Below are positions 40,301 to 52,800 of a stretch of 64,000 nt of DNA, piece by piece. A program made the position numbers and the translations under genes. Source of the DNA: Shinisaurus crocodilurus (Eukaryota > Chordata > Lepidosauria > Squamata > Shinisauridae); assembly GCA_021292165.1 (NCBI GenBank), contig CM037879.1, positions 159,619,278 to 159,683,277 on the forward strand, read 5' to 3'. The number at the start of each line of letters is the position of its first letter. The first letter of the stretch is position 1. The notes beneath the pieces were generated by a model. The model was not told the origin of the DNA. It ran no database searches and worked only from the letters and a program-made list of their open reading frames with translations.

Positions 40301-43300
40301 CTCAGCCTGGCTCCTTCTAGACGAGTTGGACCACAACTCCCATGGGAGTTGTGGTCCAGCACATCTAGAGGGTGCCAGTTTGGGGAAGGCTGATCTTCAT
40401 TGCTTCCCTAAGATAGTCCTTTTCCTGTCAAAAACACATCCACTGGTCACATACCTATTGACTGCGTGGCTCAAGGCATAAAAAGAAGCACGGCTTTGGT
40501 AATGCTGGGCCATGTTAAGGATTTCCCGTATCCTTTTGGTACAAGGAGAAGGCAGCAGTCCCAAGCTGTATGTAACGGCATCTGCCACAATTGGATCAAC
40601 ATTGCCAGTCCTCAGTATTTGGAGGATAGCTCCAAAGCACTCTGGGGTACCACACTGAGTCAGAGCCTGTATTGTGATGGAACTAAAAAGAAAAACAAAT
40701 GAAGCATAAGGCTGATTTAAAGGTGTATTCACAACAGCATTTTCATTGTATCATCAACACACAACCCAATTTGCAACCATTTATTTATTAATTATTATTT
40801 CTGCTACTTCTGTTCTTGTTATTATTGTCCATCTTTCAACATGTATATTAGTCACCTTTCTATATAAATGTGTTGGTGAATTCAACAGTGGCTGGTTTGG
40901 AAAACCTTCATGAAGACGGCATCACCGTTGCAACACAATACATCTGAGAAGCTACTGAGAGCCAGTGGCATGCAGGGGAATCCCCAAACTTCTTGTTGAC
41001 TCCAATCACAGACTGGAGAGAACAAAGGGATTCCTCTTCCCTCCCAGACAGTGGGGCTTGGGGAGTAGGAGGGAGAGGCGGGCCAGATTGGGAACCTCCA
41101 TAGGCTAGATTAGGCCTGGCCAATATCTATTGACTGCATGGCTCAAGGCATAAAAAGAAACATGGCTTTGGTAATAGTGGGGCAAGTTAAGGGTTTCCCG
41201 TATCCTTTGGTATATGGAGAAGGCAGCTGTCCCAAATGGCTCCATAGGCTAGATTAGGCCTAATAACTGGTTTATACAGTTGAGTTGGTGTATTAGCTAA
41301 GAGATTAAGGGTGCAATCCTATGCATGTTTAGACAGTAAAAAGACAGAAAAAAGGCTGGCTGGAGAATACTGGAAGTTGTAGGATTTTTTTCTGTCTAAA
41401 CATGCAGAGGCTTGCACCCTGAGCTACAAATCAGGAGCTCTCCGGCTTGACTCTCACCTCTGCCATGAACTTACTAGGTGGCCTTAGGAAGGTCACTCCC
41501 TTGAACCTCTTTCGGCTTGACTTGAGTACCAAATTCCATTTCAGAGAAGCTCTTGGGGGGGGGGGAGACATTCCAGTGCTGGGAGGAGCCACAGGTAAAA
41601 AGGCCAAAAGCAAACAGGGTGGTGGTGCCAAAATACAAAAAACAAAACAAAAAACACCAGCGTATTTTAGCTTAAAACTCTTATTGCCAGTAACTAGGCC
41701 TTTGCAAAAAACTGTGCAAAAGCCAGGAAACCAGCAAATGATGGGTGGTCAGGGAAGAAGTGGGTGTGACCACCTGGGGAAGCCTGTGGGGCTGGTTTGG
41801 GACCCCAGGCAGGCCGAATTTGGCTCCTAGGACTGAGGTTCCCCACCCCTGGCCTAGGGGACAACATGTGCCAACTCTCTACCACTGTTCTCTCTGACAC
41901 ACGCAATACCTGTCTTCCCCTTGCAACACCTAACATGCTTTGGCTGCATGTTACAAGGCTTGTGGCTGAACATCCAGCCTGTTTGCTTTCACTGTGGGTG
42001 CTTCCCCCAATTTACTCAACTTCTTTTGATAAAGTACCTGGAAGTGTCTATCATCTTTGGCACCAGAGAACTCAGAGTGACATTGTGCAAGCCTCTCAAG
42101 CCAGTTACAAATCTGTAGAAGAGGCTGGCTCTTTTCTGGTTCTGCCCGGAGGAGGACAGTTTCTGCAGTTCCTGAAGGGCTTTCAGAACAGCATTGCCAT
42201 GCCTGAAGGACTTGGTCTCAGCACCTTCCATGGACAGTCCTCTCTTTATCAGGCCATTGACTGCAAAGAAATGCATCATTTCAGAAGGACACATTTGCAT
42301 CTCTAGGACTCTCCCCGCCACACATACAAATCCCTTATGAAAGACAACTGAATAACATGCAGTCATTGGGTGGTATCCAACGGTGGCTTTGTGCTAGTGG
42401 AAAGCACTTCCGCTTATGTAAGGTGGGGTGCACCATTTTCTCCAATCCACCCTATCTACTACAGTCTCCGAAAAGCTGTTCCTGAGTGTTGCCGCCCCCC
42501 CCCCAGACCAGTATGGGATATGGAGGGATGCTGTAGGGGTGTGTGTGTGTGCTCTGACAAAAATCAGATGCCTCATGCTGCGCAAATGGAACTTCTTTCA
42601 GCTGCTAGCACAAAGCCACCATTAGATACAACCTATCATCATCATCATCATCATCATCATCATGATCATCGTCATGATCATCGTCATCATGATCATCATC
42701 ATCATCTGTTCATTCTTACATTCCCACATTGTCTCTGTGATCAAATGGACTCAAATTAATCCTGATGGTCAGCTTTGCATTACTACCATCCCTTTTCAAA
42801 ATGCTCATCTTGGGAACCAGTGAAACAGTCAGTTTGACGTGCCTGTCACCTAGCCAACCAAAAAACCGTAATAAATACCCCAGTTTAAAAACTAATGAGC
42901 CTCGTGGCAAGTGCTGAGTGAGAAGTGTCAGATTGAAATTCTGCCCTTATTTCAGTCAATCTTACAGGAAATGGAAACCTTATGTTAGCATAAGTTCCTT
43001 GACTGGCTTTTCAGAAACCCTGCCGCAGTTGGCCTCTGTCTGATTTGTATGGTATCAATTTGTTTATGCCATTGGTGGTAGATGGACCCCCTTGGACAAT
43101 CTTGAGATTAAGTTTTTAAGAAGAGGTGGGCCCAAGAACCTGTATCTTGCTGTGTGGGAGATACCCCTATATATCTCAAAAGAGCCAGTGTGGCGTAGTG
43201 GTGGGAGTATTGGACTGGGACTCGGGAGATCCGGGTTCTAGTCCCCGCTCGGCCATGAAACTCACTGGGTGACTTTGGGCCAGTCACTGACTCTCAGCCT

Positions 43301-43906
43301 AACCTACCTCACAGGGTTGTTGTGAGGATAAAATGGAGAGGAGGAGGATTATGTAAGCCGCCTTGGGTTCCTTGCAGGAAAAAAGACGGGGTATAAATAT
43401 AATAAATAAATAAAAATAAATAAATATGAGGCTCTGCAGTACCCACACAGCACGAATTGCTCAAACTCCTTCTGCACGCTGCATACAAAGATACCCCTGA
43501 TCTCCAGAACAAGCTTTACTCATCAGTAAATGAATAAATTAGTGAGCAGTGATCACTCATCACTGTGCCCTACACAGCTACAGCTGCCCATCATCCCTTC
43601 CTTGCAGTGCATCAGTGGACACACCTTCATTGCCCGTCTCACCAAGGGTTGTAGCCCTGCTGGGCGCTGCTCTCCAGGCAACCGATTAGGTGCAAGATCA
43701 GTTCTTCTTCCCTTTCTATAGTATGCTTAAAATTCCCCCAGTTTAGCTATGGCCCACATGAAAACTGAGAATAATATTATTAAAGCCTTACCATCAATAT
43801 TTCTGTTGTTGATTTTGGGGGTTTCTTCAAGTTTCAGAGTTTGTGTGACTTTGGCCATCATGCCATACTCTTTTCTAATTAGCGACGGGGGGGGGGGAAA
43901 GCACAT

Positions 43907-43950
<44 letters not shown>

Positions 43951-46900
43951 GTCTAAGTATGCAGTGTTTATTTCAACCATAGCTGTAATCCCTCATAAGG
44001 AAGGGGTAGCATAGAGATACATGACACACAACCTACTTGTACGAGGAAGGCAGGAATAAATGTTTCTCGGTGCAGATTGCTTCGGATATATGCTTCCTCT
44101 TCGCATCGATAGTGTACTGACAATGCTGGTTGCTGCTTATCAGGCTGGATAATGGCATGTTCTGTAAACACGATTGTGGCCGAGTCAGTTCACAGCAGTA
44201 GCAAAACGAAACACACTGTAGCCCAGCCTTGTAAATAAGCCCACAAAAGTTACTAACCGCCCATGAAGATTTTTACTAGCCAGGGCGCACGAGAAATTAA
44301 TTTCAGTTCATTTTTTTATCAGGTTTTACCCAGTCTGCACCTCCCAGACCCAGCACAGACTCAAACGCAATCTGCATTCCAATGTGATTTGCAGACCACC
44401 ACCCACCCCAAATGCACTCGACAGCATGCATACATTTGAAAAAAAGCACACAAACACACTTTCATCAATGGGAGAAGAATGTGTGCATTTCAAAGATGTG
44501 CGCACAACCGATGCATACATTTGGAAAAATACACACAAATATGCGTACAACACCCCATCCCACCCAGGCTGAAGATTGTAATCTTGATACGGACAGGAGG
44601 TGAAGGGAGCTTGCTCGAGGAGAAATTTGGAGAACTCCGAGGAGCTCGGGTTTTGTATGCCCATCCCTCCTGGTGGCTAGCAGAGAAGGAACGGAGACCT
44701 TCGACCCTTCTCCAGATGCCTGCTGTGTTTTTATGCTGGACATGGAGGAGGAAGCTTCCCATTGCTGGCACTGCTTGGTTACTCCGCTGAGCACAAAGGA
44801 GGGATGGACCACTCTGCCCCTCCTTCACCAGCCTACTCACTCCACTGCATGCAGTTCCTTATTGCCTAGGGCTACCAGGCGAGTGCTTCAATATGAGGTG
44901 GCTGTAGTAGTAGTAGCCACTTGTTAAGCTGGTCAAGCGGTATGGGGGATTTTACCATGCAGCTGCTACCCTGCATTTCTGATCAGGTGCAAAAATGTGG
45001 TTAAATTCTCTTCACAGCTTGACAGGATAGTCCAGGCGACCAGTTTACCAAGTAGTTACATGCATGCACTCTGTAGTAAGTTTGTAAATGGTCATTTATA
45101 ATCAGCAAGTATATTAAGAAGCACATCCATAATATCGTTCCAGAGACAGAATCGGATAATGGATGGATTTTGTATTTCCAAAGGGAGGGCCTCTATTCCT
45201 TCTTTCTCCCACCTTGCCTCAGTTTAACCTGAGATCTTTAGCACAAGGCAGGCACAGCTCTCACCAAATAAATACGTTTGCAAAGGGCCTTACCCATTAC
45301 CATCCTAAGAACGAAGCAAGCTAGGGACTTAAAATCATGCCTTCTGCCAGAAACATAGTTTCTCTCTTCCTTTTTTTAATTTTTGGGTTTTTTTAAAATT
45401 CAACATCCAGCCTGAGAAAGAGTTCTGTGAAATTTATAAGCTTGCATGTCACATTGTGAAACTTAGTTGGTCATAATAAGGTTATTGTTTTACCACTCTG
45501 GAAAGAGATTTCATCAGAGTATGTTGAAAAGTAGACAAGCTTTGTCTGTGACAATGATGATATCGGAAATTACATCATATACAGTCTAATTGGACAAATT
45601 CCTGGCGGAGAAGGCTATCAATGGATACTAGCCCTGATGGCTATATGCTACCTCCAGTATCAGAGGCAATATGCCTATGGACACCAGTTGCTGGGGAACA
45701 TGGACAGGAGGGTGCTGTTGCACTCATGACCTGCTGTGGGTTTCCTGTGGACAGCTGGTTGGCCACTGTATGAACAGAATGCTGGACTAGATGGACCCGT
45801 GGTCTGATCCAGCATGGCTGCTCTTACGTTCTTATGTTCTAATTCTCCCATCATGCTCCCATCTACTTACCAACCCTTTAATGAGGGCAACTGGGCTGAC
45901 ATACTCTCTGATGGGGTTGAAGTTATCACAGTTTTTCAGGTTCCTGCTGATCTCAATGTCTGCTGTAGCAGAAGGGTTGCCTTTCCGATTTTTTATTTCA
46001 ACGTCGCTTTCACATTTTCCATATACAGTATCCTAGAAGGAGGAAGATATCAACTACAATTTGTGTCTCCAAAATCAATCAAAGACTAGCTGAAATTATT
46101 CCTTGATGATTCAAGGCTAGCTTTCTCATTGGGTACAGGCACTTGGCGTTGGTTACTCAACTAGATTTCACTACATAAATTAAAAGTAAATAGATCGTTT
46201 GATGACCACACCACTTACCATGGAGAGTGTTTGGTCGTTGGTTGTTTCCATTGGCACTAAAAGAGCAGAGATAATGCCCCTCTTGATGTTGAGAATGTGC
46301 ATAGGTTCATTGTCCTCAGGATACAGCTGGACATTGTTCCCATCCTGAATATTGAATTTCAGTTCAAACCTGACCCAAACAAACAAATGTGGCATTTTTG
46401 GAATGAAAAGTGGTGCTTAATATTCACATGTAACACGTGGAACTTGCAACAAAATGTTGCAGTGTGGAGTGCTCCTGGTCACTCTTCCAGTCAGCCAGCC
46501 ACGCCCTCCTCCATAATATCCCATTCCCCTTTCCACCTGTTTTTCTGCCCAATGGTTAGCACTCTGTGGCCACTGAGCATGCTCAGCTGTTGTTGGACTG
46601 TATTAGGGTGTTTTTGCCTTCTTGGGAATTTTTCCTAAATATTTTATTCTATTCCTGCAAACTTTGGGGTTCCGCCAAGCATGCGGATACCTCCCTCTTG
46701 TTTCTCGGTGATCACCACAGGTTCCCATTCTTGATCTAAGCTTTCCCCTCCTTCACACAGCCCTACCCCCACCCCACTCCTGCTGACTCCCAGCTGGTCA
46801 CTTTGCTACAGTCAAGGGAGCATCCAGCCATTTCCAGTTACGTGAGCCCTGCCCAGCATAACTCACAGATAGTTATCCGCCACTCACTCCTCTCTGTTTC

Positions 46901-49259
46901 CCAAGCATGCAGACAGCTTCCACAAAGAGCATGAGCATGCTGTGTACCAGGGACCTGGGGAGATGCAAGCTACTGACTGGGTTCAGACAACACGATAACT
47001 CACACTCAAGGGCTGAGTGTGGGTTGTCTTTGAACTGTGGGTTGTTGTTGAAACATGGGTTATTGTGTTGTCTGAACCCAGCTGAGATAACAAACTATGG
47101 TGAACAACCCACAGTTCACAACCCAACAACAAACCATGGGTTTTCTCCATGGATTGTTTGTGGTTAACAAGCCATGGCTTGTTAGTGCAGCTGGGTTCAG
47201 ACAACATGATAACCCACAGTTCAGCAACAACCCACACTCAGTCCATACTCAACCCTTGAGTGTGGGTTATCGTGTTGTCCGAACCCAGTCACTGGATGAG
47301 TGATGGCTGGTTGCATTGCAACTCACTTAACATTGCAACATGTCCAGCCTGGAACGATCATATGCCCAATGGATGAGTACATTTAAAAATAATAATAATC
47401 CTAAGGACAATACTATGTATCTATTGTTAAAATCTTTTATTTATTTCTTTATTATATTTATTAATCGCCCATCTGGCCGGTCACCCGGCCACTCTGTGCG
47501 ATGTACAATTAAAATACAGTAAAACAACACAATAAAATATAATAATTAAAACAATATTAAAAATTCTTATTAAAAACCTAACCCACCCCATATTCCCGCC
47601 TGAACAGCCATGTTTTTAATGCATGGCGGAAGCTCATCACGGAGGGGGCATGGCGAAGGTCACTAGGGAGGGAGTTCCATAATGTGGGGGCCGCCACAGA
47701 GAAGGCCCTCTTCCTAGTCCCCACCAGCCTGGCTGCTCTGGCTGATGGGATAAGGAGAAGGCCGTCCGTGGCAGACCTTGTTGAGCGGCCTACTTGATGT
47801 TGCTGGAGGCGCTCCTTGAGATAAGCTGGGCCGGAGCCATGTAGGGTTTTAAAGGTCAAAACCAACACCTTGAATTTGGCTCGGCAAGCAACTGGTAGCC
47901 AGTGCAACTCATTAAGCACTGGCGTGATGTGATCACGCCGGCGGCTGCCCTTAATCAGGTGAGCCGCCGCGTTCTGTACCAGCTGAAGCTTCCGGACCAT
48001 CTTCAAGGGTAACCCCACGTAGAGCGCATTACAGTAGTCTAGGCGATTTAGATCTGCTCCAGGATCTAGTTATGTATTTAGGGCATCACTACTCCATATG
48101 TGCTATCATTCATGGCCTGGCAGATGGCAAGAATTACAAGGTCATCTCACTAAAAACTAAAGTCTCATGGAAAGTAATTTAAGTTAGTTTTTCTTACTGG
48201 GACATGGCAGCAGAAAAGTCATCTGAGTTCTTTGATTCCTTTAACAAAGCCTTTCCCTCAGGGTCAATACCAGACACCTCTCGGAGGGTGCACTGGCTTG
48301 TCTTTAGGGTGAAATGGCATACTTGTGGGACTTCCAGCTCAACCTGAAACAGAAAGAAGGTAATATGAGTTAACCTCTTAAGGGTACAGTCTTAGGGCTT
48401 CCTGCAACAAACTAAGTGGGGAAAAATTGGCTGAGTGGAAATAGGGATGCTGGAGAAATCCACAACGGATTCAGACGCATTCAGATTTCTATGAATCTGA
48501 CTTGCAGATGCCTGTGTAGCGTACTGCCTTTTTCTGAGTTGTGTGGATTCCACAGACTTGCAGACTGGTGTTTTTATGTTTTGGGGAGATTTGCACAAAT
48601 TCACACTTGCGCTAATACACATTAGTAATAATACCTGTGCCACTGCTGTAACTTAAGAACAGGCCCCGAGAATGACATTTAGGGCTTCAGTTCACAATAA
48701 ACGGGGGTGTTCTTGGATACAAACCACATTATTCCCATTTTCTTCAACAAATTAATCTTGTATTACGATGCCTGTAGATCATGTAGTGAATGTCTTGGAT
48801 TCCTCTTGAAAGCATATCTGAATTCATAGCATTTTGAAGGCACTTTAATATAGAGCCTTGTAGGAGAAAGGTACTACTATACAGGTCTATGCGACCTATG
48901 GCATTTGGATTTTACTCCTGTGTAATTTTTCTGCAGATCTGAACTTCCATATAACATAGGAACTCTGGAGTGCCATAAAATGCAGGAACCAAAGATGTCA
49001 GAGCTAATCAAATGTCTTATATGTACTGGGTGCGGTTTGGAGAGCACAGCTATGCTTTATTGACACAAATTACAGGACCCAGGGAAAATTAACTGGCAAA
49101 TAAACAGGAATGGATTTAATTCCAAATCAACTGGGCAACTAGATTCTTGTGATTTCCAAATGGTGGGCTTGACACTCCACCCTAGTAGGTAGGGTGGCCA
49201 CTAATGCATTACCCAAAAAGTGGCCAAAAGGATATGAATTTGCCTAAATTTTGCATATG

Positions 49260-49296
<37 letters not shown>

Positions 49297-49807
49297 ATTT
49301 AGAAACTATTGTTATAATTAAAACAGAAATACAATATATCACCCCAGATGGCCCGGCCTTCAAATGTTAACTCTCCACTCACCGCAGTACTGTTTGTATA
49401 CACTTTACCACAGAGTTGAGGTTTTGGTAGTATAATAAGTCATTGTTCACATGCTAGTTTGTTTTATTCAGATTGGTCTTGCTCAGATTGGTCCTTTCTT
49501 ACCTTGCATTTAATTTTGGAGCCACTGTGTGAATCTGCTGTTCCTGTAACCCCACTGACAGTTTCTGCTTCATAGTTATAGCCATATTTTCTAAGGTGCT
49601 TAAATCTGGTGGAATCTCCTGCAAGGAGTAAACAACAAATATGTTTGTAAGTATTAATTTTCGCATACACTTGTTTGGATTTAAATCACTGCAGTATTAG
49701 AAGGAAGCCTTGCATAACATAAATAATTTTCAATAATGGCCAGGATCCAGAGATTTTTTTCCCTGAGTGCAGGAAACCTTCTCTCTCTCTCTCTCTCTCT
49801 CTCTCCC

Positions 49808-49841
<34 letters not shown>

Positions 49842-52800
49842 GCTTCATACAAAGAACATATTTTAAAGAAGAATTCTGTTTCTAATAGCAAATTCTGTAC
49901 ATTCTGCTACTAGAGTTTGTACATCTATGTACATAATTGCTCAACTGACAGCTTTCTTTCATACTCCGGGTATCTGGACTGCAGCCAGAAACTTAAATGA
50001 GGAAATCATAGAAGTTCTCAGTGTTGGATTCTTTCCTTTAAAAAGTATGCATTAATTTTTATAAATATTTATTAATTTAATAAATGTATATATTACATTA
50101 ATTTTAAAATATATATTTAAAATTATATATATTTGTATCATACTTCAATCTTTGTTACAAATTAAAGAAAGCATGCAAATATATATACAGAGAGACAAAG
50201 AGATGTAAAGCCTGCTTGTGAGAATGAAACGGTGTGAATAATACTCTATTTACTTGTAAATTAACATGGCATAGTGGTCAGATGTGCACCGTTGTTCAGG
50301 AAATACACACAAACGTTTCAATGGGGAACTTGATTGAAATCAGTGATTTAAATTGACCCCTTTTCTTGCTGATTTAAATCATTGATTCAAATCACTTTTA
50401 TTTAAATCAATCCACCCTGAATGTACCTAACTATTTTTCTTTTGAACTTTAGAAATTTGGTCCCTGCCTGTTGTTTTAATTATTAATATGCTAGCATAAT
50501 ATGTTACCAGTATTCTCAATACCAGTACTTTCCATCGAAGGAAATCTGTGTGTGAAACCAAATTTCTGTGCATTCGGTGGCCTTCTGAATATGGTCCTGC
50601 ATGAGGAAAGAGTTCTCAATAGGGAGGGTGGGAAGTAGCACCGAGGTCTGGACTGGAGGTGCAGGAATTTTACTGCATGTACGCACCATTGAAAACATGG
50701 TCAGTACTGACAAGCTCTAGCAGTGCGGCTCAACCACTGGGGGCAGGGCAGGTGTCAAGGGTAGTCATGGTTGGGCAATTGCCGAGGGCCCACACTCCAG
50801 CAGGGGCCCACTGACAACAGCTCCCTGGAGTTGTTCCTCCTCTTCACCATTGCCACCTGCTTATTCACCTGCCTCTCACCCTGGCCCAGACAATGGAGTT
50901 GATGAGAAGGAGCAGCAGCAGATGCCACCGCCTGCTTGCTCACTGACCCTCTGCCTGTCAAGAAAACAAGTGCTAGCAATGGTAAGAGGATGAGGAGCAA
51001 TAGCAGCTGGTGACAAAATGGCAGTGAGAAGGTAGACTCACTGAGGGAGGGGGGGAGCATTGAGGGTGTCTTGCCTAAGGGCCCTCAAAAACGTGGAGCT
51101 GGCACTGATTGGAGGAAGCTCATTCCAGACCATCCATTTCTCCCCAAGAAGTGATCAGAGCTGACAGTTCTAATTCTAACCACCTGCCCATCCCCTTGCT
51201 TATAACAATTAGCATGCAGCCCACCACTAAGTAAGAGGATCTCTGGTTCAAAGCCTCCATCTCTATAAGCTACTTAGTACATAAGGATGACTAAATGAAA
51301 CCAATCTATTAATTAGTATTAGTTTCAGCCACCAACTTAGTGCTTAAACATATCTAATCCCATAGAAGTCCATAAAGGACTTGAGAGCAAAGATACCGTG
51401 TGAATCCTATTGCATAATGTTTGTTCCAATGGAATGACCATATCTTTTGCTTCTTCTACCTACAAGACAATACTGCTTTTTCTATGTTATTTTTATCATT
51501 GCTTTTCTCACTATTAGTCTCCCCTGTACTAATTCCTTAAATTTGGTTTTAACACCTGTGAAAATGATATTTGATTTTTTGCAAAGGCATATACACAAAA
51601 CAAGTAAGATAAAAGTGAAATGTTCTGCAAAAAGGCATAATGTTTGTCTGAGCTGGGCTGAAAAAGTGAGTTAGTCATGACTGTCTGTAGATGGTGCTAA
51701 AACGCTGTATTAGAGAAAACAGAGCTTATTATCAGGGGACAGGAGCAGCAAAACACCAACTCACTGGATACTTTGACCCTCAAGATGAACATCATGTATC
51801 CAGCCAAGCAGCCAGGCACAAACAAAGTACTTTACAAAGGTTGTTCAGAAACACTTCCTGATCCTTCACTCTGTCGTTTTAATATGTCACCCTACCAGTA
51901 CTTTAGTTTCAATCCAATTACATGTGTGTCTTACAGTGAATGTCTGGAATTTGGTGCATGTTGATATTCATAGATCATAGAGTTGGAAGGAGCCTACAAG
52001 GCCATCGGGTCCAACCCCCTGCTCAATGCAGGAAACTAGAGGAGGGGTCTCCCATCCAAGTAATAACCAGGCCTGACCCTGCTTAGCTTTCCACGCTCAG
52101 ACAAGCTGAGCCAGCATAAGCCACAGGCCTGTTCACATGTAAATACTTGAAAATAGATATCCACCCCCTTTTTTGTACATACACACAAGTGATGCTGACA
52201 ATCAAACGTAGGTTACCATCAACATTCACTGAGTTTTCAGGCATTCAAGTTGCCTAACATAATCATTTGTTCAGACGGATGATCAAGCAGTATTTGTTCT
52301 TAGAAACTTGGTTCCCCTTAGGCAGAATCCAATGGGGTGCTTATGCCCTTGCAGATTCCTTTCTGCCCTACCAATTCCCTTCCACAAGCAGTAGGTCCCA
52401 CCAATTCTGTTGCACAAGCGGACCCACAGTTTACGCAAGGGAGATTTAGCACTTCCTAGGGGAAGCCCCGAAATGAGCAGAAATGCTTGTTTCTGGAAGG
52501 AGGCAGGTTGGTGGAGCTCCCTTCTGAGAGCTCTGCCACCCTGCCTCCTTCCAGAAATAAGCGTTTCCACTCATTTCGGGTTGCCTGGAAGCACTAAATC
52601 ACGGTTGTAAAAGTGGTGGGGGCTGCTTGCACAATGGAATTGGCGGGGCGTAAGAGAATCGATGGAGACATAAGCACCCCGTTGGATTCTTCCCCTTCAT
52701 GGCATACATTAATGCAGGGTCTACCGATCAGCATCCATTGAGTGCACAGTCCTAGGGTAAAATAATTAGGAAGGCTTGCTGTTGAGAACTGATCATTTTG

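Noticed and set aside
41118..41239. Alternative exon 10 used for mutually exclusive splicing
   Set aside because: The frame is broken by a deletion and the donor GT is lost, so it cannot replace exon 10.
43190..43260. tRNA gene
   Set aside because: The A/B-box-like head belongs to a SINE with a body and (TAAA)n tail, not a cloverleaf with a 3' acceptor stem.
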